NCBI GenBank assembly: GCA_017461425.1
Contig: JAFTXY010000012.1
Span: 1-64,000 of the forward strand
Direction: 5' to 3'
Length of the DNA: 64,000 bases
Origin: Candidatus Gastranaerophilales bacterium
Lineage (GTDB): Bacteria > Cyanobacteriota > Vampirovibrionia > Gastranaerophilales > Gastranaerophilaceae
Part shown: positions 15,820-23,078 of the stretch, piece by piece
Numbering within the stretch: position 1 is the first letter of the stretch
Layout of the letters: every line of letters begins with the position of its first letter
The notes under the pieces: generated by a model
The model's input: the letters and a program-made list of their open reading frames with translations, nothing else
Database searches by the model: none
What the model was told of the DNA's origin: nothing
Program-made: the position numbers and the translations under genes

Positions 15820-16884
15820 ATGGTATATCAAATGCCAGGGACAAACGTAGTCCAACCAGTTCAATTTGGTGCAACATACAAAGAAGGTAAAGCAATTGAA
15901 AAAGCTGCAAAAGCCGAAGAGAAAAAAGACGGCAATAAAAGACTCGCTGCAACCGCTGCATGTGTAGCTGCAGCAGCTATTGCTGGAATTAATTTAGCCA
16001 AAAAAGGAAAATTAGGCAAAGCTGCACAAGAATTTATGGGTGGTGCTGCAAATAATGCAAAACTTGGCAATCAAGTAGGACAACAAATTGCCGATGAAGC
16101 CGCACAAGCTGCACAAAAAGGAGCAAATGAAGTTGCACAAGCTGCAGGAAAAGCTGTCCCAAAAGGGATAGGTGAAGAAGCAGCAGAAGTTGTGCAAAAA
16201 AAGGCTGAAAAAGCAGGACATGCATTAACTGAAGCATACGAAGATTTAAATAAAGCAGAAAGAAATTTAGCTGATTTAGAATTAAGAAAAACTCGTGGTT
16301 TGGGCGGAGTAACTGACGACGATATTCTTGCTGCCAAAGCTGCACGTGATGCAAAAAAAGCAGATTTTGATAGAGTGAACAAAGAGTTTGACATTATTGA
16401 TGGAACTGATGCAGAAAGAAGAATCGCAGCTTTACAAAAAGAACAACAAGAAATGCAACAAAAATTAGATAGAGAAACAAGGCTACATGATCAGGCAAAC
16501 GCAAGAGGTCGTGAACGACTTGAAGAAAATAAAAGATTGACGCAAACAAACGAACGACTTGTTGCTGATAATTCAAAAGCAAATAAAAGAATTGGTGAAC
16601 TGCAAGCAGAAAATGATGCACTTAGAAATTCTCCGCCAGTTACATCAAGTGCTGCTAAATTTACCACAGGTAATGGTATGAGTATCGAGATTGATCCAAA
16701 TAAATCTATTGATGAAAACCTTGCTAATATTCAAAAATTTGTTAAAAAGAATAAACGTTTTTACCAAAGTGCAAAAAAACAAATGAGTCCTATTCGTGAA
16801 TATGTTTTTGAGCAAATTGATAAACATCCAATAGGTTCTCCTAATGGTAACTTTTATAGACAATTGTATGGTAGAATGCTTTAA
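15820..16884 (+). CDS. Coiled-coil protein with N-terminal QFGA tag
   Basis: This 354-residue protein begins with a Pro/Val-rich leader containing V-Q-F-G-A (F16-G-A18). A hydrophobic Ala-rich segment follows (about 46-62: A-A-T-A-A-C-V-A-A-A-A-I-A-G), possibly membrane-associated. Long Ala/Lys/Glu and Gln-rich coiled coils cover about 85-270, and a C-terminal domain ends R-Q-L-Y-G-R-M-L. GAGGAG is a good ribosome site. Function unknown; it looks structural. Its last 4 bases overlap the end of cysK on the other strand. Long reverse-strand open frames here are codon-bias shadows. Confidence 0.65.
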   Translation: MVYQMPGTNVVQPVQFGATYKEGKAIEKAAKAEEKKDGNKRLAATAACVAAAAIAGINLAKKGKLGKAAQEFMGGAANNAKLGNQVGQQIADEAAQAAQKGANEVAQAAGKAVPKGIGEEAAEVVQKKAEKAGHALTEAYEDLNKAERNLADLELRKTRGLGGVTDDDILAAKAARDAKKADFDRVNKEFDIIDGTDAERRIAALQKEQQEMQQKLDRETRLHDQANARGRERLEENKRLTQTNERLVADNSKANKRIGELQAENDALRNSPPVTSSAAKFTTGNGMSIEIDPNKSIDENLANIQKFVKKNKRFYQSAKKQMSPIREYVFEQIDKHPIGSPNGNFYRQLYGRML

Positions 16885-17777
16885 TACCGCATGGCGGTGT
16901 CGGGAAAGATTACAACTATCGTCTTATCTTTGTTTTTTAAATCCAAGGATAAGGCGATAGCCGTTTTTAGGGCTGCTCCAGATGAATAACCTGCTAAAAT
17001 ACCCTCTTTTTTGGCTAAATCTTTGCTCAAATTTATCGCATCATCATCTGATACAGTTTTAATTTCATCAATTAAACTTAAATCCAGAGTTTTTGGGATA
17101 AAATTTGCACCTATTCCTTGTATTTTATGTATTCCTGAATATCCTTTTGTTAATAATGGCGAATTTTCAGGCTCTACCCCTATTATTTTTATATCAGGTT
17201 TCAATTCTTTTAATTTTTTAGCTATTCCTGATATTGTTCCGCCTGTGCCAATTGCGGAAACCAATATGTCGATTTTTCCATCAGTATCATTAAATATTTC
17301 ATTTGCTGTTGTATTATAATGGGTCATTGGATTATCAGGATTTTCAAATTGTTGCGGAATGAATGAATTTTTAATTTCTTTATTTAATTCAAACGCTTTA
17401 TTGATAGCTCCTTGCATACCTAATTCTTTTTTTGTTAAGAATAACTCTGCACCATAATTTGATAAGATTTTTTTTCTTTCTTCTGACATATTTTCAGGCA
17501 TTGTTAAAATTAATTTATACCCTAAAACAGCACAAACTAAAGCAAGCCCAATTCCTGTATTTCCGCTTGTTGGTTCAATTATTGTTGTATCTTTGTTGAT
17601 TTTACCTTGATTTAGTGCATTTTCTAGCATATTATATGCAACTCTATCTTTAATTGAACCTGCAGGGTTAAAAAATTCTATTTTTGCATATATATTAGCG
17701 TAACCATTATTTAAATTGTTTATTTTAACTAATGGCGTATTTCCTATTGTTTCTAAAATATTTTCTTTTATATTCAT
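16881..17777 (-). CDS. cysK: Cysteine synthase (O-acetylserine sulfhydrylase)
   Basis: This PLP enzyme makes cysteine from O-acetylserine and sulfide. Visible motifs: I-G-N-T-P-L-V near 11, P-A-G-S-I-K-D-R with the PLP lysine near 43, T-S-G-N-T-G-I-G near 70 (substrate loop), G-T-G-G-T-I-S-G (PLP phosphate), and G-Y-S-S-G-A-A near 266. It is 298 residues and stops at P-D-T-A-M-R-Y, about ten residues earlier than most CysK. The ATG has no ribosome site but TATAAT lies exactly 6 bases upstream, so a leaderless mRNA is likely. A related PLP beta-family enzyme (cystathionine beta-synthase-like) is less likely. Confidence 0.88.
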   Translation of the reverse strand: MNIKENILETIGNTPLVKINNLNNGYANIYAKIEFFNPAGSIKDRVAYNMLENALNQGKINKDTTIIEPTSGNTGIGLALVCAVLGYKLILTMPENMSEERKKILSNYGAELFLTKKELGMQGAINKAFELNKEIKNSFIPQQFENPDNPMTHYNTTANEIFNDTDGKIDILVSAIGTGGTISGIAKKLKELKPDIKIIGVEPENSPLLTKGYSGIHKIQGIGANFIPKTLDLSLIDEIKTVSDDDAINLSKDLAKKEGILAGYSSGAALKTAIALSLDLKNKDKTIVVIFPDTAMRY

Positions 17778-17783
17778 AAGATT

Positions 17784-17812
17784 ATTATATTAAATTGCTA
17801 TTATTTTCGCAA
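17784..17812 (-). promoter_or_regulatory. Leaderless promoter of cysK
   Basis: On the minus strand TTGCGA (17812-17807), 17 bases, and TATAAT (17789-17784) are followed by 6 bases and then the ATG at 17777. Transcription would start at or beside the A of the start codon. Confidence 0.6.
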
Positions 17813-17813
17813 A

Positions 17814-17841
17814 CAAAAACCGAGGTTTCCCTCGGTTTTTT
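17814..17841 (-). terminator. Terminator after the pilin-like gene
   Basis: CCGAGG, GAAA loop, CCTCGG followed by TTTTTG on the minus strand; T residues also flank the other side. It separates the pilin-like gene from the cysK promoter, which begins 2 bases further on. Confidence 0.85.
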
Positions 17842-17867
17842 TATAGAAATTAAGTTTAACTTTTTAA

Positions 17868-18659
17868 CTATTTGATATCTGCCATCATACGACCAGTAAC
17901 TGTCATTGTTCTTGGACCTGCTGATGCACCATCTATGCCAAGATAGATTTTAAATTGGTCACCTGTGATTGTGTTGAATGCAACACCTTCTTGCAATGTA
18001 TTGTCATTATCAGCAACTAAACCTTGTCTTTCAAATAAATTTGGAGCTTTATTTAGGCCATTAACGTCAACTATTACAATTGCACATGATTGAGCAACTG
18101 CATCGGCATCTGAACGAAGATTAGCTAATGTTTGAATTGAAGAACATTGATCTCCGCCTAATGTATTTATCCCACCTTGCATAATTGTATAGGCTAAATT
18201 ATCTTCTGTTACAGCCCAAGCGATACCTGCCGCTACAGCAGTGGCGCCTGTGTGTGCTGATAAGGTGTGTGGTCTGCATCCTGTGCCACCAGTAACTTGT
18301 CGTCCAATTTGTATTGTTCCAACTGTCATACAAGCTGATTCCAGTGATTGAGTGTTTCCAACCATTGCAGAACCATCACTAATACCTTCTGTTACGAAAG
18401 TTTTTACTGATAATGATTTTGCAAGTCCATTGTATAGTGCTGCGACAGCATCAGTTGTACCGACACCAGGTAATGCGCCAGCAACTCTTTCCATGGATGC
18501 AAAGTTTGCAATTGTGTTAAATGCTTTTTTATAGCCTGCTTTTAATTGTGCTTCTTGAACACCACGCATCATTGATGGGATTGTCAAAGTAGCGATAACA
18601 CCGATAACCATCAATACGATAAGGATTTCGGCTAATGTAAAACCTTTTTTTAGTCTCAT
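17868..18659 (-). CDS. Type IV pilin / type II secretion pseudopilin-like protein
   Basis: This 263-residue protein has a class III signal: MRLKKG-FTLAEILIVL, with the prepilin peptidase cut after G6, Phe as the new N-terminus and Glu5 (E11 here). A hydrophobic N-terminal helix runs to about residue 30. The soluble part is Gly/Ala/Thr-rich with four Cys (C-M-T-V-G, G-C-R-P, D-Q-C-S-S, S-C-A-I) that could form two disulfides. It should be assembled into a pilus or pseudopilus. No assembly ATPase or peptidase gene is nearby, so this is an orphan pilin. The promoter is a perfect sigma-70 consensus, suggesting high expression. Confidence 0.85.
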   Translation of the reverse strand: MRLKKGFTLAEILIVLMVIGVIATLTIPSMMRGVQEAQLKAGYKKAFNTIANFASMERVAGALPGVGTTDAVAALYNGLAKSLSVKTFVTEGISDGSAMVGNTQSLESACMTVGTIQIGRQVTGGTGCRPHTLSAHTGATAVAAGIAWAVTEDNLAYTIMQGGINTLGGDQCSSIQTLANLRSDADAVAQSCAIVIVDVNGLNKAPNLFERQGLVADNDNTLQEGVAFNTITGDQFKIYLGIDGASAGPRTMTVTGRMMADIK

Positions 18660-18703
18660 AGTTAAACTTCCTTTATAATCTCTTTTACTTTCTATCTCAT
18701 TTT

Positions 18704-18732
18704 ATTATAGTTATTGTTTTTTATCGTGTCAA
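18704..18732 (-). promoter_or_regulatory. Perfect consensus promoter of the pilin-like gene
   Basis: On the minus strand TTGACA (18732-18727), exactly 17 bases, then TATAAT (18709-18704). The start codon is at 18659 with AAGGAAG as ribosome site, giving a leader of about 38 nt. Confidence 0.85.
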
Positions 18733-18760
18733 ATAATAAAAAACAATTCATATTTAAGTA

Positions 18761-19549
18761 TTATTTTGATAATACTTTCAATTTTAACGGCTTCTTATTC
18801 TGATTCTCTCTTCTCTTATGAATTTCATATATTCTTCCGACTAATGATTTCGCAGTTTGCGAATGTGGTTTTTGGGCAATATATTTTTTATAAAATCTAG
18901 TAGCATATATATATTTCCCCATTTTATCAAAACATAACCCCAAACCTAAAAAAGCCCTATAATATTGGTCATTCACCTTTAAGATATTTTTAAATAAGCA
19001 AATTGCTTTTTTATAATTTTCTTGTTCTATATATAAACTTGCTAAATTAGACATTGCAGGAATATATTGCGGGTATTTTTCAATAATTGCTTTATAAACC
19101 AATACCGCCATATCTTCTTCGCCAGATAATTCATGGGTTAGTGCGAGTTTAATTTGAGCATTTTTATTGTTTGGCTCTAGTTTGATTGTTCTTATGAAAT
19201 TTTTTTGCGCATTGACGTTATCAGCATTTAATAAATAATTTAATCCTAATTCATAATATATTTCTGAATCAAAACCATAAACATTTCTTGCGTTTTTAAG
19301 GTGTTTAATAGCTTTATCATATTCTTTTAGATTTTTATAAGCTTTTGATGCGCCTTTATATGCGCAGAGATTATTTTTATCAATCATTAATGAAACAAGA
19401 TATTCCTTAACAGCTTTTCTGTATTCGTTTTTAAGCATAAAAGAATCGCCTAATGAACAAAAGAAAGCTTTATCTTTTTTGATTGGATTATCACTAAAGC
19501 CTTTCGCTCTTTGAATATCCTCATTTTCATTTGTATATTTGATAGACAA
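18761..19549 (-). CDS. Tetratricopeptide repeat protein
   Basis: This 262-residue protein consists of about six TPR units (for example A-Y-K-G-A-S-K-A-Y-K-N-L-K-E-Y-D-K-A-I, and E-I-Y-Y-E-L-G-L-N-Y-L-L-N-A-D-N-V-N-A) and a basic C-terminal tail. No signal peptide or catalytic domain is present, so it is probably a cytoplasmic scaffold. AGGAGG precedes the ATG. It is divergent from the MscS gene, and the 118-bp space between them carries both promoters and an inverted repeat. Confidence 0.8.
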   Translation of the reverse strand: MSIKYTNENEDIQRAKGFSDNPIKKDKAFFCSLGDSFMLKNEYRKAVKEYLVSLMIDKNNLCAYKGASKAYKNLKEYDKAIKHLKNARNVYGFDSEIYYELGLNYLLNADNVNAQKNFIRTIKLEPNNKNAQIKLALTHELSGEEDMAVLVYKAIIEKYPQYIPAMSNLASLYIEQENYKKAICLFKNILKVNDQYYRAFLGLGLCFDKMGKYIYATRFYKKYIAQKPHSQTAKSLVGRIYEIHKRRENQNKKPLKLKVLSK

Positions 19550-19599
19550 AATTCCTCCTAAACACTTATAGTTTATCTTTATTGAATTGAAAACTAATT

Positions 19600-19635
19600 A
19601 ATCTAAAGATGAATTTTATCTTTGACCTTTAGATT
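19600..19635. promoter_or_regulatory. Inverted repeat over the mscS -35 region
   Basis: AATCTAAAG at 19600-19608 is repeated inverted as CTTTAGATT at 19627-19635; inside it AAAGAT and ATCTTT form a second nested pair. The right arm begins on the last base of the -35 hexamer. It could be a regulator operator or a cruciform. Confidence 0.5.
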
Positions 19636-19650
19636 TATTTTTTCTATAAT
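19622..19650 (+). promoter_or_regulatory. Promoter of the MscS-family gene
   Basis: TTGACC (19622-19627), 17 bases, TATAAT (19645-19650). Transcription would start near 19657, right at the GGAGG ribosome site, giving a leader of about 11 nt. Confidence 0.75.
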
Positions 19651-19667
19651 TTTTTTTGGAGGAAATT

Positions 19668-20519
19668 ATGGAAGATTTATTAAATTTTTTAAGCTTAAAG
19701 CCTGAATATATAAAGATTATTATGTTTGTTTGGAATGTAATAAAATGTACTTTTTTGTTGGTAGTTACAGTTAAATTGCTTCGTTGGGGTGGGGATAAAT
19801 TTATTCAAAGAGTTGCCGATAAAATAGTTGAGCAAGAAAGAAGACAACAATTTATAACACTTAAAACAATAGTTATCCATGCGATTGAGTTTGTTATTTT
19901 TGGTGTTTATTTAATGAACATGCTTTTCTTATTTGGAATAGATGTTCGTCCATTATTGGCAACAGCAGGGGTTGCAGGTGTTGCAATTGGCTTTGGCGCA
20001 AAAAGATTTGTTGAAGATATTATTACTGGAATAATTATTCTTATTGAAGGTCAAATAAGAGTTGGTGATTATGTCGAAATTCAAGGAATGAGTGGTTTTG
20101 TTGAAAAAATTACATTACCATTAATCACTGTTCGTTCAGATAAATCAGGCGAATTATGTTTTATAAGATGTGGCTATATTGATACTATTAAAAATCACAC
20201 AATGAGTTTTGCTGCTGCATTTTTTGAACTTGATGTTGCTTATAAAGAAAATATTGATCATGTATTTAATACAATTAGAAAAGCATTTGCAATATTAAAA
20301 GAAAATCCTCAATATGATGCTTTAATTCAAGGAGATATTGAGGTTTGGGGGCTTGATAGTTTTCAAGAAAGTTCTTTAAGAATTAGATGTCGAATAAAAA
20401 CTCGTCCAAAAGGACAATGGACTATCAAGAGAGCATTTAATAAAATAATTAAAGAACAATTTGATTTAGAAAATATTGAAATCCCATTTAATCAACTTGT
20501 TGTTACAAACGCACAATAG
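19668..20519 (+). CDS. MscS-family mechanosensitive channel
   Basis: This 283-residue inner-membrane protein uses the ATG at 19668 with GGAGG 5 bases upstream; an earlier in-frame TTG overlaps that ribosome site and is unlikely. Helices lie near 17-40 and 68-90. The pore helix TM3 has the Gly/Ala pattern A-T-A-G-V-A-G-V-A-I-G-F-G-A (about 97-110), followed by the conserved beta-domain entry I-L-I-E-G-Q-I-R-V-G-D-Y-V. Such channels release solutes under osmotic downshock. It is the first gene of a co-directional run leading into the cell-division cluster. Confidence 0.88.
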   Translation: MEDLLNFLSLKPEYIKIIMFVWNVIKCTFLLVVTVKLLRWGGDKFIQRVADKIVEQERRQQFITLKTIVIHAIEFVIFGVYLMNMLFLFGIDVRPLLATAGVAGVAIGFGAKRFVEDIITGIIILIEGQIRVGDYVEIQGMSGFVEKITLPLITVRSDKSGELCFIRCGYIDTIKNHTMSFAAAFFELDVAYKENIDHVFNTIRKAFAILKENPQYDALIQGDIEVWGLDSFQESSLRIRCRIKTRPKGQWTIKRAFNKIIKEQFDLENIEIPFNQLVVTNAQ

Positions 20520-20542
20520 TTTTGGTAGCATAGGTGTTATTT

Positions 20543-20815
20543 ATGGAAAAGAAAATTTTAAAGTATTCATTTATCGGATTATGTCTTGTGTCATGTGTTT
20601 TGTTATTTGGTTGTGCAAATAATCAAATTCAATTCAAAAGAGATAGCAAAGTAACGGAATTAATGAATTCTTTAAATATTAATAATACTAGTAAAAATCA
20701 AGTGAAAAAATCATCAGGAATGATTATTTATCGAGATACATCTTCTTCTTCATCAAATAGTATGAATTTTGGTCCAAGAGATATTAATTTCGATATGTCG
20801 ATGAGAATGAAATAA
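20543..20815 (+). CDS. Small lipoprotein of unknown function
   Basis: This 90-residue protein has an N-terminal K-K, a hydrophobic stretch and the lipobox L-L-F-G-C, with Cys24 as lipidation site. The mature part is Asn/Ser-rich and low in complexity. I use the ATG at 20543 with AGGTG upstream. It lies between the mscS and BlaI-like genes, 23 and 26 bases from each. A regulatory or envelope-sensing link is possible but not shown. Confidence 0.65.
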   Translation: MEKKILKYSFIGLCLVSCVLLFGCANNQIQFKRDSKVTELMNSLNINNTSKNQVKKSSGMIIYRDTSSSSSNSMNFGPRDINFDMSMRMK

Positions 20816-20841
20816 ATTAACAACAAAAGAAAGGAATAGAT

Positions 20842-21198
20842 ATGTTATCTAAGCACGGAAGTCTTGAAAGTGCAATATTGAGTACTCTTTGGAACTTGGA
20901 GAAGGATGGTATTTATACAAATTCAGTTAAAGATGTTTTTGATATTTTAGCTAAAAATGATTCTGAAAAACGTGCATATACTACCATCAAAACTGTTATG
21001 GATAGGTTGCATGAAAAAAATATATTATTAAGATTTAAGCAAGGTAGAAAATTTTATTATAGAACTGCATATTCTCATGATGAAATTGTTGTTAATTCAC
21101 TAAATGAAATTGCAAATCGTTATTGCGAGGGAAATTTGCAAAGGCTAGCAAGCGTATTTAATTCTATGATGAATGAAAAAGAGCTTGTTGGAGTATAG
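20842..21198 (+). CDS. BlaI/MecI/CopY-family transcriptional regulator
   Basis: This 118-residue winged-helix protein matches the BlaI family: G-S-L-E-S-A-I-L-S-T-L-W near 5-16, a D-V-F-D-I-L helix, then Y-T-T-I-K-T-V-M-D-R-L-H-E-K-N-I-L near 44-60 (recognition helix), R-K-F-Y-Y wing, and a dimerisation helix. In Firmicutes such repressors sense beta-lactams with BlaR1; no BlaR1-type sensor peptidase is nearby. It occupies the place where mraZ usually heads the division cluster, and its stop abuts the next start. An AAAGGAA ribosome site is present. Confidence 0.85.
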   Translation: MLSKHGSLESAILSTLWNLEKDGIYTNSVKDVFDILAKNDSEKRAYTTIKTVMDRLHEKNILLRFKQGRKFYYRTAYSHDEIVVNSLNEIANRYCEGNLQRLASVFNSMMNEKELVGV

Positions 21199-21579
21199 AT
21201 GGAAAGCGAAAATTTAAAAAAATATCAAAATCGCTTATTAGTTTCGGATTTGATTTATGATGTTTTGAATAAAAAAATATCTGTTCAAACAGCATTGTCA
21301 AAGTTTCCAAGCGATAGAAATGATATTAATTTAAAATGCGCTTTTGATGCAATACTTCATTTGGAAGCCGATGAAGATGTTAGAAATAACGACTCAGAGT
21401 ATGCAATGCTGCAAGACGAAACTTTGCGTTTTATTGCAGAATGCTTTAAAGATAATCAAACTTTACCAAAAAATATGATAAAAAATTATCTAAATGAGCA
21501 TGATAGTGATTTAACGGGCGAATACTTACCTTTTATAAAAAGTGTTTTAAAAAATTTCAAAAGAATGATAAACTTTTAG
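21199..21579 (+). CDS. Unknown protein between BlaI-like regulator and rsmH
   Basis: This 126-residue protein is helical and hydrophilic, has no signal peptide or membrane segment, and starts directly after the regulator stop with the rsmH start one base after its own stop. This tight coupling suggests a shared role with the regulator or with division genes. No family recognised. The pattern of short amphipathic helices would fit a small adaptor or anti-regulator, but that is speculation. Confidence 0.6.
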   Translation: MESENLKKYQNRLLVSDLIYDVLNKKISVQTALSKFPSDRNDINLKCAFDAILHLEADEDVRNNDSEYAMLQDETLRFIAECFKDNQTLPKNMIKNYLNEHDSDLTGEYLPFIKSVLKNFKRMINF

Positions 21580-21580
21580 A

Positions 21581-22519
21581 ATGGAAAAAGATATTAAAAA
21601 ACCAGAATTTGTTCATTATACCGTTATAAAACAAGAAGTTGTTGATTCCTTGAACTGTTGGAATTCTGACAAGATTTTTGTTGATTGTACTTTGGGTGGT
21701 GGCGGACATAGCGAAGAAATTTTAAAAAGAATTTCTCCAAACGGAAGATTGATTTCTTTTGATGTCGACGATGATGCAATCGAACATGCGAGTGAAAGAT
21801 TAAAAGATTATAAAAATTTAACTATTGTTAAAGGCTCTTATGCTGATATTGATATTCATCTTCAAAAATTAGGCATAGAAAAGATTACAGGTGGAATAAT
21901 ATTTGATTTGGGTGCTTCGTATCATCAATTAACATGTGCTCAGAGGGGTTTTAGCTTTACTAAAGACGCCCCTTTAGATATGAGATTTAACCAAGAGCAA
22001 GATTTTTCTGCCTGGGACGTTATAAATAAGTATAGTGAAAAAGATTTGGTTGAAATCTTTTCAAAATATGGCGAAGAAAGGTTTTCTAAAAGGATTGCAC
22101 ATGCGATTGTCAATTCTCGCCCTATTAACACTACGATTGAATTGGCTGATTTAATTAAAAATTCAACACCAAACATTAAATCAAAAATTCATCCAGCAAC
22201 AAAAGTCTTTCAGGCTGTTAGAATCGAAGTTAACAAGGAATTGTTAAATTTTGAAAATACATTGTTAAAAGTTATGAAATTGACCGATGTTGATGCTATA
22301 ATTAGTTTGTTATCTTTCCATTCTTTGGAAGATAGAATAGCAAAATGCACTTTGAAACAATATTCTTCTTGCAGATGTGATAAATATGCGCCAATATGTA
22401 CTTGTGGCGGTAAGATGATAGAATTGTTTAATAAAAAACCAATCATGGCATCTGATGAAGAGTTGAAAATCAATCCACCCTCTAGAAGTGCAAAACTTAG
22501 AGTTGCAAAACGAATATAA
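21581..22519 (+). CDS. rsmH: 16S rRNA m4C1402 methyltransferase
   Basis: This 312-residue protein methylates N4 of C1402 in 16S rRNA. It has H-Y-T-V-I-K near 12, the SAM motif D-C-T-L-G-G-G-G-H-S-E-E-I-L near 34-47, D-L-G-A-S-Y-H-Q-L near 110, D-M-R-F, and the late L-S-F-H-S-L-E-D-R signature plus N-P-P-S-R-S-A-K-L-R near the end. It is the usual start of the division/cell-wall cluster together with ftsL, ftsI and murE, which follow here in that order. Confidence 0.95.
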   Translation: MEKDIKKPEFVHYTVIKQEVVDSLNCWNSDKIFVDCTLGGGGHSEEILKRISPNGRLISFDVDDDAIEHASERLKDYKNLTIVKGSYADIDIHLQKLGIEKITGGIIFDLGASYHQLTCAQRGFSFTKDAPLDMRFNQEQDFSAWDVINKYSEKDLVEIFSKYGEERFSKRIAHAIVNSRPINTTIELADLIKNSTPNIKSKIHPATKVFQAVRIEVNKELLNFENTLLKVMKLTDVDAIISLLSFHSLEDRIAKCTLKQYSSCRCDKYAPICTCGGKMIELFNKKPIMASDEELKINPPSRSAKLRVAKRI

Positions 22520-22530
22520 TTGAGGTTATT

Positions 22531-23055
22531 TTGAAACCATCTTTTAATAAAAATAACAAATATAGATATAATAAATCTTTTAAAACCAAAAAAAATTACA
22601 AAAAAGCGATACATAACAAACCTGATTTTGGTGAAGAAAAGGTTGTTACTAATCCATTAGACAACCAAGAAATTGATAATAATCAAATCATAAGTGGTTA
22701 TTTTCTTAACGAAAAACCTTATAAAGAAATGGTTATTCAAAGAGTAAATAACTTTTTATATGGTGTTTTGGGCTTTTTGGTTCTTTTTTGTTTAATTTGT
22801 TATTACTTTGTTTCTTGTAAAGAAGTCCAATTAAACCAGATTTCAAGAGAAACGCTTGAATTAAATTACGAAAACGAAGAACTTCAAAATAAAGTAGATT
22901 CGCTTCAATCATATTATAATATTGATAAAGCTGTTTCTAAAAATAATATTCTAGAAAGAGCAAAACATGTTGTTGAAGTTGATGCGATTGATTTGCCAAA
23001 TTTAAATTTCAATAAAGGCAACAAAGCTAAGAATGCTTTTGTTGTTAGTTATTAA
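22531..23055 (+). CDS. FtsL-like septal protein
   Basis: This 174-residue protein starts at a TTG with GAGG 5 bases upstream. A long basic cytoplasmic tail (1-70) is followed by one membrane helix (about 77-96: V-L-G-F-L-V-L-F-C-L-I-C-Y-Y-F-V) and a short coiled coil (E-N-E-E-L-Q-N-K-V-D-S-L-Q). This layout and the place between rsmH and ftsI identify it as FtsL-like, the divisome coiled-coil partner of FtsB/FtsQ. Sequence identity in FtsL is always poor, so the call rests on topology and context. Confidence 0.7.
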   Translation: MKPSFNKNNKYRYNKSFKTKKNYKKAIHNKPDFGEEKVVTNPLDNQEIDNNQIISGYFLNEKPYKEMVIQRVNNFLYGVLGFLVLFCLICYYFVSCKEVQLNQISRETLELNYENEELQNKVDSLQSYYNIDKAVSKNNILERAKHVVEVDAIDLPNLNFNKGNKAKNAFVVSY

Positions 23056-23078
23056 TTATAAACAATAGGTATAATGAG

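Noticed and set aside
16012-16621. Several long reverse-strand open frames inside the coiled-coil gene
   Set aside because: They overlap in multiple frames, have Leu/Gln/His-rich or Phe/Ser/Ala-rich compositions typical of the antisense of Ala/Lys/Gln-rich coiled coils, and have no ribosome sites.
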